Shown: positions 17,420-26,258 of the stretch, piece by piece
How the letters are laid out: every line of letters starts with the position of its first letter
How positions within the stretch are numbered: the stretch's first letter is position 1
Source: Clostridiales bacterium
Lineage (GTDB): Bacteria; Bacillota; Clostridia; SK-Y3
Assembly: GCA_030156665.1 (NCBI GenBank)
Contig: JASGMB010000023.1
Coordinates: 1 to 48,341 of the forward strand
DNA: 48,341 nt
Reading direction: 5' to 3'
Translations under genes and position numbers: made by a program
The notes under the pieces: generated by a model
Databases searched by the model: none
Told to the model about the DNA's origin: nothing
The model's input: the letters and a program-made list of their open reading frames with translations, nothing else

Positions 17420-18133
17420 TTAATCTACTTCTCCAAGATATATCTTTTTCACGTTGGGATCATTGAGTAATGAAGCACCAGAACCATTAAGTACAATTTC
17501 TCCAACTTCCATTACATAACCAAAATCAGCAGCAGACAGTGCCATTTGAGCATTTTGTTCAACTAAAAGTATAGTTGTCCCCTGTTTATTTATTCTTGTA
17601 ATACTTTCAAAAACATCTTCTACTATTATTGGTGCCAATCCCATTGATGGCTCATCCAATGTTAAAAGCTTTGGCTTCTGGAGGATACCTCTTGCAATAG
17701 CAAGCATTTGCTGTTCCCCTCCGCTTAAAGTACCTGCTAACTGTTTTTGCCTCTCTTTGAGTTTTGGGAAAATTTCAAAAACTTCCTCCATTTCTTTTTT
17801 GAAATGTTTAAACTTTATAGTTCTTGAAAAAGAACTGATGGTAAGATTTTCTTTAACAGTAAGCCGCGGAAATATATGCCTTCCTTCAGGTATATGTACA
17901 AGCCCTTGCCTTGCAACTTTATGTGGCTGCTGGCCTATAATATCGTTACCATCAAATATAATCTTTCCATTTGCCGATTTCAAAAGGCAAGATATTGTTT
18001 TTAGTGTAGTTGTTTTCCCAGCTCCATTATTGCCTACAAGGGCTATAATTTTACCCTGCGGCACTTCAAAGCTTATATTATTTACAGCCGTAATATTTCC
18101 ATATTTAACTGTAAGACCCTCCACTTTAAGCAC
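17420..18133 (-). CDS. livF: LivF-type ABC ATPase
   Basis: This 237-residue ATPase has Walker A GNNGAGKT (34-41), the ABC signature LSGGEQQ (135-141) and Walker B ending in Asp159-Glu160. The pattern matches LivF of branched-chain amino acid importers. It starts with GTG and overlaps the end of livG by eight bases; its AGGAGG ribosome site is inside the last livG codons, so the two ATPases are translationally coupled and should form a heterodimer. Confidence 0.93.
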   Translation of the reverse strand: MLKVEGLTVKYGNITAVNNISFEVPQGKIIALVGNNGAGKTTTLKTISCLLKSANGKIIFDGNDIIGQQPHKVARQGLVHIPEGRHIFPRLTVKENLTISSFSRTIKFKHFKKEMEEVFEIFPKLKERQKQLAGTLSGGEQQMLAIARGILQKPKLLTLDEPSMGLAPIIVEDVFESITRINKQGTTILLVEQNAQMALSAADFGYVMEVGEIVLNGSGASLLNDPNVKKIYLGEVD

Positions 18134-18896
18134 TATTTTTCCTCCTTCCTAAATAAGCTTCAATTACTTTTTCATTGGACTGAATCTCATGGGCCTTACC
18201 TTCTGCTATTTTTACACCATGATCTAAAACTACCACCCTGTCGGATATATCCATAACAACTCTCATGTTGTGTTCAATTAGTAATATAGTGATTTCTTCA
18301 TATTTCAAATGATTAATAAATTGAACTAATTCCATTGCCTCTTGCATTGTCATTCCTGCCGTAGGTTCATCCAACATGAGTAATTTCGGTTTAGAGGCTA
18401 GTGCTCTTATTATTTCAAGTCTTCTTTGTTCTCCATAAGATAGATTATTGGCATACTCCATGCATTTATTTTCAAGATTTACCTGTTTTAAAAGCTCCAT
18501 TGCATTATCATAACACTGAACTTCTTCTTCTTTTGTTTTCGCTATGTTGAGCAAGGAATCAAGGATACTTGCTTTTAATTTGGTATGAAGACCTATCATC
18601 ACATTTTCAAGTACAGTTAAATTAGAAAACAACCTAATATTTTGAAAAGTTCTTGTTATTCCGACTTCTGCAGTTTTATAAGCAGGTAAATCAGTAATGT
18701 CTTTACCGTCAAATATCTTTTTTCCTTTCGTTGCAGTATAATGTCCTGATATTACATTAAATAGCGTTGTCTTACCTGCCCCATTGGGACCTATAATACT
18801 TACAATTTCACCTTTTTTTACATTGAAAGAGACATCATCAACTGCTTTTAATCCAGAAAAATACTTACAAATATTATTAACTGTTAATAATTCCAC
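18126..18896 (-). CDS. livG: LivG-type ABC ATPase
   Basis: This ATPase of about 256 residues has Walker A GPNGAGKT, signature LSYGEQRR and Walker B LLMLDEPTAG, with the long insert typical of LivG. The start is taken as the GTG before ELLTVNN because AGAGGTGA lies just upstream; a possible start eight codons earlier would overlap that ribosome site. It pairs with LivF and docks on LivM/LivH. The spacer to livM is only 24 bases. Confidence 0.92.
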   Translation of the reverse strand: MELLTVNNICKYFSGLKAVDDVSFNVKKGEIVSIIGPNGAGKTTLFNVISGHYTATKGKKIFDGKDITDLPAYKTAEVGITRTFQNIRLFSNLTVLENVMIGLHTKLKASILDSLLNIAKTKEEEVQCYDNAMELLKQVNLENKCMEYANNLSYGEQRRLEIIRALASKPKLLMLDEPTAGMTMQEAMELVQFINHLKYEEITILLIEHNMRVVMDISDRVVVLDHGVKIAEGKAHEIQSNEKVIEAYLGRRKNSA

Positions 18897-18920
18897 CTTA
18901 TCACCTCTTTTTATCAGCAA

Positions 18921-19940
18921 TCAGACTTCGTGCTCTTGTGCCTTGGAAGCTTTTATGAAAGATATCTTTTTATAGTTCCCGGGCATTCTATTTTCCGGTA
19001 TTATTCCTTTTGGTTTAAATATCATCATAGCAATTAGCGCTATTCCGTATATTAGCATTCTATACATAGAAACAAATCTTAACATTTCAGGGAGCAGCAT
19101 TAACACCGATACGCCAAGAATTGATCCTATAATGCTCCCTTTTCCACCTAAAACAACCATACTTAATATGAGAATAGACTCATTTGAAGTAAAGTTCATC
19201 GGGCTAATAAAACTCATATAATGAGCGAAAAGACTGCCCGCTACGCCGGCAAACGCTGCAGAAATGGCAAACGACCAAACCTTATAATATCCTACATTGA
19301 TCCCCATCGCCGCTGCAGCAATTTCGTTTTCCCTTATAGCTACAAGAGCTCTTCCAAATCGTGATTTACTTAAATTTCTTACTAAAATAATAGTTATAAT
19401 AACTAGTGCATATACAAGATAAAATAAGGCCTGCTTGGTACCAATCCTGTACCCCATTATACTAGGCAGCGGGATTCTATTTATCCCCATAGGCCCATTT
19501 GTAACATCTTGCCAGTTTAACAATACATATCTTACTATCTCAGAAAATCCCAAAGTCACTATAGCTAGATAATCTCCTCTTATCCTAAGACTCGGAATGC
19601 CTAAAATAATACCAAAGATAAACGAAACAATTGCAGCAATTATTAAACCTAACCAAAAGTTATTATAAATTTTCATTGTAAATAAACTTGATATGTATGC
19701 ACCTATTCCAAAAAAAGCAGCATGTCCCAAATCTAATTCACCGGTAATTCCGGTAACAATATTTAAGCTGACCCCCAAAATCATATAAATACCCACAATA
19801 ATTAAAATATGAAGAATATAGTTATTATTAAGAGCAAATGGAAACAGCACAAATAATATAATACCTAACATCATTGATAATTTTTTGTTTTTAGCAGTCA
19901 GTAATGCTATATTATTAAACAACTGTCTTAAGATTGTCAC
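18921..19940 (-). CDS. livM: LivM-type ABC permease
   Basis: This 339-residue membrane protein with about nine hydrophobic segments carries the LivM signatures GELDLGHAAFFGIGAY and GLGGKGS-like VLGGKGSIIGS. It begins with GTG, with TAGGTGA directly upstream and eight bases after the livH stop. It forms the transmembrane channel with LivH. Confidence 0.92.
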   Translation of the reverse strand: MTILRQLFNNIALLTAKNKKLSMMLGIILFVLFPFALNNNYILHILIIVGIYMILGVSLNIVTGITGELDLGHAAFFGIGAYISSLFTMKIYNNFWLGLIIAAIVSFIFGIILGIPSLRIRGDYLAIVTLGFSEIVRYVLLNWQDVTNGPMGINRIPLPSIMGYRIGTKQALFYLVYALVIITIILVRNLSKSRFGRALVAIRENEIAAAAMGINVGYYKVWSFAISAAFAGVAGSLFAHYMSFISPMNFTSNESILILSMVVLGGKGSIIGSILGVSVLMLLPEMLRFVSMYRMLIYGIALIAMMIFKPKGIIPENRMPGNYKKISFIKASKAQEHEV

Positions 19941-19948
19941 AATATCAC

Positions 19949-20821
19949 CTACACCTTCTCTACTTCTTTTGTACCGAAAATGCCTGTTGGTTTAACCAGG
20001 AGTACGATAATCATAATAAGAAATGCTAAAGCATCTTTATACTGCGAGGATATAAATCCGGCTGAAATACTTTCGACAAATCCAAGCAAGATACCTCCTA
20101 GCATGGTTCCCGGTATATTACCTATCCCTCCTAAAATTGCAGCAACAAATGCCTTTAATCCCACGGTATATCCCATGTTAAAAACAATACTATTATAGTA
20201 CAGTCCCATTAAAATTCCTGCGGCTGCTCCTAAAACAGACCCAACTGCGAAGGTTATAGATATAATCTTATTTACATTAATCCCCATCAAACTAGTAGTG
20301 TCCGGATCCTGAGATGTGGCCCTTATCGCAATTCCAATCCTTGATTTGTAAAGCAAAAGATATAACGTAACCATTAAGATTACCGCTGTTGCTAAAATAT
20401 ATATTTGAAGATTAGAAATAACAATATCATTTATTTTAATAATTTTTGTAGTAATAATTTGCGGAAAAGGTTGCGTTCGTGAACTCCAAGTTAACATTGC
20501 AATATTTTGAAGCACAATAGAAACCCCTATAGCACTTATCAATTGTGAAGACCTTGCACCATGTCTTATAGACCTGAACGCCACAATCTCTACAACGATT
20601 CCAATCAAACCACAAATGACAACAGCCAAAATGAGTGACAGCCAAATATTCCAGTTGAAAATGGAAATACACGTAAAAGCAATAAAAGCGCCCATCATAT
20701 ATATCTCACCATGAGAAAAATTAATTAAACCTAAAATTCCGTAAGCTAATGTATACCCTAGTGCAACCAATGCATATACTGCGCCGATAGTTAAACCGTT
20801 TAGAATTTGTTGAAATAACAA
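19949..20821 (-). CDS. livH: LivH-type ABC permease
   Basis: This 290-residue protein with about eight membrane segments shows LivH features such as GLTIGAVYALVALGYTLAYG, INFSHGEIYMMGAF and LGGIGNIPG. It starts with TTG preceded by GAGGGGG seven bases upstream. It is the first gene of a long operon running livH-livM-livG-livF-livK-ureohydrolase-flavoprotein-ferredoxin. Confidence 0.92.
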   Translation of the reverse strand: MLFQQILNGLTIGAVYALVALGYTLAYGILGLINFSHGEIYMMGAFIAFTCISIFNWNIWLSLILAVVICGLIGIVVEIVAFRSIRHGARSSQLISAIGVSIVLQNIAMLTWSSRTQPFPQIITTKIIKINDIVISNLQIYILATAVILMVTLYLLLYKSRIGIAIRATSQDPDTTSLMGINVNKIISITFAVGSVLGAAAGILMGLYYNSIVFNMGYTVGLKAFVAAILGGIGNIPGTMLGGILLGFVESISAGFISSQYKDALAFLIMIIVLLVKPTGIFGTKEVEKV

Positions 20822-21147
20822 AACCTTACCCCCTCTAAATAATCTGTGTTTAAAAATAAATAAATTCTAATTTTATGAATTCCATTTTTGGTGTTCCTTT
20901 GTTTTTTTTATCGATATAATTTTTATTATAAATAATTATAACTTTTTTTGCATAAATATTCAACATAAAATTTTTTATGTATTATACTAGAACCTTAACA
21001 GAACTTTAGTGCTTTCTTTATGCAACGATTGTATTATAATGTAAGACTTATTATTTATATCAGAACTTTAATGCTGTTGCTATAATATTTACATAACAAC
21101 AGTATTCGGAAAGGCCTAGAGTGCAATTTTTACTGGCAAAAAAACAC
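20822..21147. promoter_or_regulatory. Promoter region of the liv operon with a direct repeat
   Basis: No gene is seen. The 15-mer CAGAACTTTARTGCT occurs twice in the same orientation, about 20999 and 21061, some 62 bases (about six helical turns) apart. On the minus strand TATAAT-like boxes lie near 20980-20986 and 21034-21040, without good -35 boxes, as expected for an activator-dependent promoter. The repeats are candidate activator sites. Confidence 0.4.
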
Positions 21148-21187
21148 AAAAAGTGGAATACTCACTTAAGCAAGTATTCCACTTTTT
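21148..21187. terminator. Bidirectional terminator after opuC operon
   Basis: AAAAAGTGGAATACT (21148-21162) and its exact complement (21173-21187) flank a 10-base loop. The A and T ends let it work on both strands. It ends the minus-strand opuC transcript. Confidence 0.85.
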
Positions 21188-21219
21188 ACATTCGTTATTG
21201 ATTACTGTTATAATTTAGC

Positions 21220-21998
21220 TTATATCAAACCTTTGCTCTTAAGGAAATCAGATACTACATCTTCAATCTCTTTGCCTTCAGATTCTGCCTGATAATTCAG
21301 AAGAAACCTTTATCATCTTGTAATACTTTCAATTTATAGGTAATCAACTGACCATCTGTTGCAAAAGCGTCTGTTACATCCATTTTCCCTTCTCCAATTG
21401 CCTGGTACTTTAGTGCTACCTGCATTTTTACCACATCTTTAAATTTTAGTCCATAAGTCTCTATCATGCCATCATAACCGTCTTGTCTATTGAAAAATTC
21501 ATGCTCAGCTCCAAACACGAGGTCAGGTGCTAAAGGTACCAAATCACTAACTTTTTCTATATTATTTTCCTCTGCAAACTCTTCCTTTACAGCTACAGCA
21601 TAGGTATTATTAAAACCTAACGGCTTTAACCACTTAATTTTAAAACGTTCATTAAATTCTTTTTGAACGATATCATATACCTTATCTGCGTCATTGATTA
21701 CGTCCATTTTTAATTGTGCAGTTAAACCTGTTCCTGTATAATCGGCATACATATCAATGTCGCCCTTTTTAATTGCCTCAAAGTTTACAAAAGTTCCACC
21801 CATATTTAATTTTCTTTCAACGTTTAGATCAGTATGTGCTTCTAACATCTGGGCAATCATTTCACCTAAAATAATATTTTCGGTAAAATCTTTGGACCCA
21901 ACTACAACAGTTTTGTTTCCTCCTCCAGCACACCCAGCAAATACACCTGCAATCAATATGAAACATATCAGTAGTGAAAATGTCTTCTTTAAATACAT
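21220..21998 (-). pseudogene. opuCC: Compatible-solute binding lipoprotein broken by an internal deletion
   Basis: Residues 1-233 match OpuCC/OsmX-type glycine betaine/choline/carnitine receptors: lipobox FAGC (Cys23), VVVGSKDFTENIILGEM at the start of the mature fold, and KVLQDDKGFF near the usual five-sixths point. A stop follows at 21297. In another frame the sequence then gives LNYQAESEGKEIEDVVSDFL and KSKGLI, the normal C-terminus of the family, ending at 21220. About 35-40 codons that usually lie between these blocks are missing and the frame is shifted. The receptor is therefore probably inactive. Confidence 0.85.
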
Positions 21999-22028
21999 AT
22001 GATAATACCTCCTATTTTTTATTATTAC

Positions 22029-22634
22029 TTATGCTCTCTTAGCTCTTTTTACTAGTTTGTTTTCTAAGAATCCCAACAGTAAATCAGCACCCACCGCGAG
22101 TATGGATACCGGAATTGCTCCGGAAAGAATCATACGGGTATTTTGCATCTGTATTCCTCTCCAGATAAAATGACCCAATCCTCCTGCACCTATTAACACA
22201 CCTATTGTCGTAATACCTAATGCGGTTATGAAAGCAATGCGAATCCCTGAAAGAATAATAGGTAGTGCAATGGGCAGTTCCACTTTAAATAATAACTGTG
22301 TTTTGGTCATACCCATACCCAGACCTGCCTCTATCAAACCCTCGTCTACACTTAATATCCCTACATAAGTATTACGTATAATGGGAAGAAGAGAATAAAG
22401 AAATAATCCTATAATTACTGTGGCATTCCCAAGACCAAACATGATCATTAATATAGACAACAAGGCCAACGTGGGTATAGTCTGTATAATATCTGTGACT
22501 GACATCACAAATCCTGCTATAGGTTTATACCGTGTCAAAACAATTCCCATCGTTATACCAACTAACACAGCGATTAAGACACCTGTAGCTGCTATTTGCA
22601 GGTGGTCTACAACTGTAATCAGTATCTTTTCCAT
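22029..22634 (-). CDS. OpuC-type ABC permease (second)
   Basis: This permease of about 201 residues has five to six membrane helices and the binding-protein-dependent permease loop (GLGMGMTKTQLLFKVELPIALP, i.e. the EAA motif). It starts at the ATG of MEKILI, ten bases after GGAGG; a GTG three codons earlier is too close to that site. It corresponds to OpuCD/OpuCB of compatible-solute importers. It lies between the other permease and the broken receptor gene. Confidence 0.88.
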   Translation of the reverse strand: MEKILITVVDHLQIAATGVLIAVLVGITMGIVLTRYKPIAGFVMSVTDIIQTIPTLALLSILMIMFGLGNATVIIGLFLYSLLPIIRNTYVGILSVDEGLIEAGLGMGMTKTQLLFKVELPIALPIILSGIRIAFITALGITTIGVLIGAGGLGHFIWRGIQMQNTRMILSGAIPVSILAVGADLLLGFLENKLVKRAKRA

Positions 22635-22649
22635 CCAATTCACTCCTCC

Positions 22650-23294
22650 CTATCGTCTCAGTCCTCTAGGAGTTGCAATTTTTTGTATAAAACCTATTAA
22701 TGCTCCTACAACTAAAGCCAATATAGAAGCAGGTATAGCTCCTCCATAAATTAAATTCTTGTCATAACTTGCCAGACCCGTCCAGATTAAATCTCCGAGT
22801 CCTCCTGCTCCAATCAATGCAGCCAACGTAGCCCAACTGATGATATATATTAAGGAGATTCTTATCCCTGCAATGATCACCGGAAGAGCCAGTGGAATTT
22901 CTACCATATAAAGAATTTGAATATTCTTCATGCCCATTCCTTTTGCTGCTTCAATATACATGTCATCCACTTCACTAATCCCTGTGTAAGTATTTCTCAG
23001 AATAGGGAGTATGGAATAAAGTGAAAGTACAATTAAAGCCGGTTTTACTCCTAATCCAAAAATAATCAATGCAAGCCCTAGCAAAACCAAACTGGGGATG
23101 GTTTGAATAATCCCTGTAATCCCTAAAATGTAATTTGCAATTTTTCTCTTCCTGGTCAGCCATATACCCAATGGTACTGCAATCAGCGTCCCAATGAAAA
23201 CTGCAAGAAGAGAAATATATATATGGCGCAGCATATTACTAATGATTAAATCTTGTTCCCTAACCACAAAAGCAAAAAACTCACTCATGGCCAT
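22650..23294 (-). CDS. OpuC-type ABC permease (first)
   Basis: This 214-residue permease is a paralogue of the next gene, with the EAA-type loop EAAKGMGMKNIQILYMVEIP. It overlaps the end of the ATPase gene by 14 bases, indicating translational coupling. Two different permeases with one CBS-bearing ATPase is the classical OpuB/OpuC layout for choline, carnitine and betaine uptake. Confidence 0.88.
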   Translation of the reverse strand: MAMSEFFAFVVREQDLIISNMLRHIYISLLAVFIGTLIAVPLGIWLTRKRKIANYILGITGIIQTIPSLVLLGLALIIFGLGVKPALIVLSLYSILPILRNTYTGISEVDDMYIEAAKGMGMKNIQILYMVEIPLALPVIIAGIRISLIYIISWATLAALIGAGGLGDLIWTGLASYDKNLIYGGAIPASILALVVGALIGFIQKIATPRGLRR

Positions 23295-24408
23295 TATCCT
23301 TCCATACGACTTCCGCCAAAGCCTTTACAATACTGGTTTTGGTGACAAGTCCTTTTACTTTATTTTTGTCGTCAACCACTGCAAGGTAATCCAATTTGTC
23401 TTCAATAAGGATATCAAAAGCTTCTCTCGCATTTGTATTAGTTGGTATTGTCCTTATATCCTTATCTATTAATTCACTGATATTTCTTCCTGCTTTTCCC
23501 TGTTTACGTATCTTATCGACAGTAACAACCCCTTCCAATCGTCCTTCATCATCTACAACCAAAAGGCTGTTAACTCCTTTACGCTTCATCAACGCCACAC
23601 TTTCCGAAGTACCTATATCTTTCGTTACAGTAACCGGATCATGTCTCATAACATCTTCAACCGTTTCAATCTCTAAACCATCATTCAATCGATGCTTTCC
23701 AATAAATTGTGCCACAAAATCATTGGCAGGATTAGACAATAATTCTTCCGGTGATGCAGCTTGTACAATTTTTCCGTCCTTCATCAGAACAATCACATCT
23801 GCAATCTTAAGTGCCTCATCCATATCATGCGTTACAAACACAATGGTTTTTTTAAGTTTTTTCTGGAGTCTTTTAACTTCATCTTGAAGAGATTCTCTTG
23901 TAATAGGATCCAATGCCCCAAAAGGCTCATCCATTAAAACCAAAGGGGGTTCAGCTGCTAATGCTCTTAAAACCCCTATACGTTGCTGTTGTCCTCCACT
24001 CAATTCAGATGGATAGCGGTCAGCATATTGTTCAGGACTCATATCAACCATATGCAACAATTCTTCGGTTCGCTTCCTTCGCTTATCAGCAGGCCATCCT
24101 AAAAGTTTAGGTATAATTTCGACATTCTGAGCAATAGTCATATTGGGAAATAAACCAATCTGCTGAATAACATATCCAATCTTTCTTCTAAGCATTACCG
24201 GATTTACTTTAGTAATATCTTCACCGTCAATGTATATCGAACCGGATGTAGGTTCAATAATTCTATTGATCATTTTTAGGGTAGTTGTTTTGCCACATCC
24301 ACTTGGTCCGATTAATACAACCAACTGACCTTCCTTAATATGAAGATTCAAATCTTCTATAACAGTAACATCATTATATGCTTTTTTTACATTTTCAAAT
24401 CTAACCAA
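23281..24408 (-). CDS. opuCA: Compatible-solute ABC ATPase with CBS pair
   Basis: This 375-residue protein has an N-terminal ATPase (Walker A GPSGCGKT, signature LSGGQQQR, Walker B LVLMDEPFGALD) followed by two CBS domains (about residues 250-370; MRHDPVTVTKDIG and IRTIPTNTNAREAF). The CBS pair of this family senses ionic strength or cyclic dinucleotides. It starts with TTG, seven bases after AAGGAGG. A long leader of about 250 bases separates it from the promoter. Confidence 0.92.
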   Translation of the reverse strand: MVRFENVKKAYNDVTVIEDLNLHIKEGQLVVLIGPSGCGKTTTLKMINRIIEPTSGSIYIDGEDITKVNPVMLRRKIGYVIQQIGLFPNMTIAQNVEIIPKLLGWPADKRRKRTEELLHMVDMSPEQYADRYPSELSGGQQQRIGVLRALAAEPPLVLMDEPFGALDPITRESLQDEVKRLQKKLKKTIVFVTHDMDEALKIADVIVLMKDGKIVQAASPEELLSNPANDFVAQFIGKHRLNDGLEIETVEDVMRHDPVTVTKDIGTSESVALMKRKGVNSLLVVDDEGRLEGVVTVDKIRKQGKAGRNISELIDKDIRTIPTNTNAREAFDILIEDKLDYLAVVDDKNKVKGLVTKTSIVKALAEVVWKDNGHE

Positions 24409-24662
24409 GGACTTACCTCCTTATTATATGTTTATTTTCAAAGTTATGTTAATACAAAAAATTATAATATGAATAATCTATACCCATTTTAATAAATAAT
24501 TAACATTTCACTTCGGATCTTATAGATATCTAAGCATATATCTTGGCTTTATCATTTAGACTACTGCGTTAAGATATCTCCTATATTAATATTCTGCTAC
24601 ATATTTTTACCTAAACAATAATTAAAATATGCATTTCAAAAATATTTTCAAAATGCATAAAT

Positions 24663-24710
24663 ATTTTACCACAAACAAACAACCTTTGTCAAAATTTAAG
24701 TTGTTTGTTT
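24663..24710 (-). promoter_or_regulatory. Strong promoter of the opuC operon inside a palindrome
   Basis: On the minus strand a perfect -35 TTGACA (complement at 24687-24692) and -10 TAAAAT (complement at 24663-24668) are 18 bases apart. The perfect 11-bp inverted repeat AAACAAACAAC (24673-24683) and GTTGTTTGTTT (24700-24710) brackets the -35 box and spacer, a position suited to repression. The leader to the start codon has no gene. Confidence 0.65.
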
Positions 24711-24771
24711 ATAATTACTGGAAATAAAAAAGGCTTCTAATGCGGCGTAATCTATTTTTCTAAATAACACA

Positions 24772-24993
24772 TTATGCTAGTTCAATTTGAAGTTTGGAGT
24801 TCGGAGTTTGAAGCTCGGAGTTCAAAAATATTATGACAAGAGTATAGTGAAAAACCGTTAGAAATTCTTAGCAAAGCGGAGGAAAAGTCGCATCACCTGT
24901 TTGAGCAAAGCGAGTTTGAGCCGATCTGAAGCGAGCTTAGAATTCTTGGCTTTGGAACTTTTAGCGACTAAAATAATATTTGAACTAGCACAA
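24772..24993. mobile_element. MITE-like element with TTGTGCTAGTTCAA ends
   Basis: A 222-bp unit is bounded by inverted repeats TTATGCTAGTTCAA (24772-24785) and TTGAACTAGCACAA (24980-24993), 13 of 14 positions matching. Inside are degenerate GGAGTT/GGAGTTTGAAG repeats and AAGCGAG/GAGTTTGAG words. It has no transposase; a 60-codon open frame through it has no protein-like features. Confidence 0.65.
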
Positions 24994-25003
24994 TAGATCA
25001 AAT

Positions 25004-25037
25004 AACAAAAAATACCATCTAGTTTTAAGATGGTATT
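25004..25037 (-). terminator. Terminator of the hemerythrin gene
   Basis: AATACCATCT (25011-25020) and AGATGGTATT (25028-25037) flank AGTTTTA; on the minus strand the stem is followed by TTTTTTG. It begins nine bases after the stop codon. Confidence 0.85.
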
Positions 25038-25045
25038 CACGAATT

Positions 25046-25459
25046 TTATATCTTATTGTTTTTTAAAAATTCTGCAAAAGTCATGTCTGCCATTCCTATA
25101 TGTTCCACTAACCATAAACTAACTGTTCTACTAAGTGTAAATAGTACCTCAGGAGTAATCCCTTGTCCTTTTAATCGACTTTGTAACTTGTGAAGGTCAT
25201 TAATAAATTTATCATGGAGTTCTTTATGATGTACATAACCAGGATAATTGCTTTCTTGTTGTAATTTTTCTTCTGCCGTAAAATGTTCTCTTACATATTG
25301 CTCTAAAAATGAGACGGTTTCTTTCACAACCTCTTCTCGCTTTCCGTCATTAACCGCTTGCATAAATTGATTTACTCGGTGAAGCAATTCTTTATGCTGC
25401 ATATCAATCTCCTGCACGCCCGACTCTAATTGTTCATTCCATTGCCATGGCTCATTCAT
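25046..25459 (-). CDS. Bacteriohemerythrin
   Basis: This 137-residue four-helix bundle carries all seven ligands of the hemerythrin di-iron site: His22, His59, Glu63, His78, His82, His120 and Asp125. Single-domain hemerythrins bind O2 and in anaerobes are thought to buffer or deliver oxygen, or to protect iron-sulfur enzymes. It is monocistronic with its own terminator. GGGGAAAG precedes the ATG. Confidence 0.93.
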   Translation of the reverse strand: MNEPWQWNEQLESGVQEIDMQHKELLHRVNQFMQAVNDGKREEVVKETVSFLEQYVREHFTAEEKLQQESNYPGYVHHKELHDKFINDLHKLQSRLKGQGITPEVLFTLSRTVSLWLVEHIGMADMTFAEFLKNNKI

Positions 25460-25601
25460 ATTACTTTCCCCCTATGTATAACTAAAATCTACAGCCTAAA
25501 ACAAATGATTTTATATAATTAATGATATATAATATCAGTATAACACTAAATCTTTTAAGAAAAAATATTTTTATTGCTTGAGCAATGTATACTTTTTTAA
25601 C

Positions 25602-25636
25602 AATAAAAATAGATGCAACTAATTGTCACATCTATT
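25602..25636 (-). terminator. Terminator after csoR
   Basis: AATAGATG (25608-25615) and CATCTATT (25629-25636) form a stem; on the minus strand it runs into TTTTTATTG. Confidence 0.65.
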
Positions 25637-25700
25637 CATCATTTAGATTAAGCAATATGAAAAGTGAGGTTTCTACTTTCCACTACTTATCATTTACTAC

Positions 25701-25964
25701 TTATTTTGCATATTTATCCAAAATTTCAATAATTTCATCTACTTTCTCATCTCCGTGGCCTTCTACAAAAGCTTGTTTTACACAGCTTTTAATATGTCCA
25801 TCAAGTATTTTCAAATTTACTTTTTTGAGCTGTGCCTGTACTGCCAGTATTTGTTTGGATATATCTACACAATATCTGTTGTCTTCTATCATCTTGATTA
25901 TACCTTCTATTTGTCCTTTAGATGTTTTTAATAGATTAATAATTTGTTTATCTTGACTTACCAT
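25701..25964 (-). CDS. csoR: CsoR/RcnR family metal-sensing repressor
   Basis: This 87-residue all-helical protein belongs to the DUF156 repressors. The Cu(I)-sensing triad of CsoR is present as Cys32, His57 and Cys61 (YCVD and HIKSC). A GC-tract palindrome typical of CsoR operators lies 48 bases upstream. No copper ATPase or chaperone gene is adjacent, so its targets other than itself must lie elsewhere. The Cys-His-Cys set fits copper, though persulfide sensors of this family use a Cys pair. Confidence 0.88.
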   Translation of the reverse strand: MVSQDKQIINLLKTSKGQIEGIIKMIEDNRYCVDISKQILAVQAQLKKVNLKILDGHIKSCVKQAFVEGHGDEKVDEIIEILDKYAK

Positions 25965-26010
25965 AAAATCTCTTCTACCTCCAGTGTCTCACATACTACA
26001 TTTCATGATT

Positions 26011-26030
26011 GCCCCTCATTTGGGGTGGGT
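26011..26030. promoter_or_regulatory. Candidate CsoR operator
   Basis: CCCC (26012-26015) and GGGG (26022-26025) are separated by TCATTT, within the GC-tract type site recognised by CsoR proteins and just upstream of the gene. The rest of the gap to 26258 shows no gene. Confidence 0.5.
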
Positions 26031-26258
26031 GTTTTTATATTATACCATATTCGTCAAATATATTAAATCCAATTTTCGCCTTTTAACATATTATTTTTAA
26101 TTAAAAGTACTTTTTCTTTTTATAAAGATGGCAAGCAACTGTAGATTGGTCTTTAGTCTATTTATATATGCACTAGAAACGTTATATGCATCTTCAACTA
26201 CTTGCTTACTTTTCGGATTTTTTGGCTTCAGTATTCATTATATTTCAAACTAAAATTT

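Noticed and set aside
24858-25040. 60-codon minus-strand frame in the MITE-like element
   Set aside because: Composition follows the repeat words, there is no ribosome site and it runs into the hemerythrin terminator.
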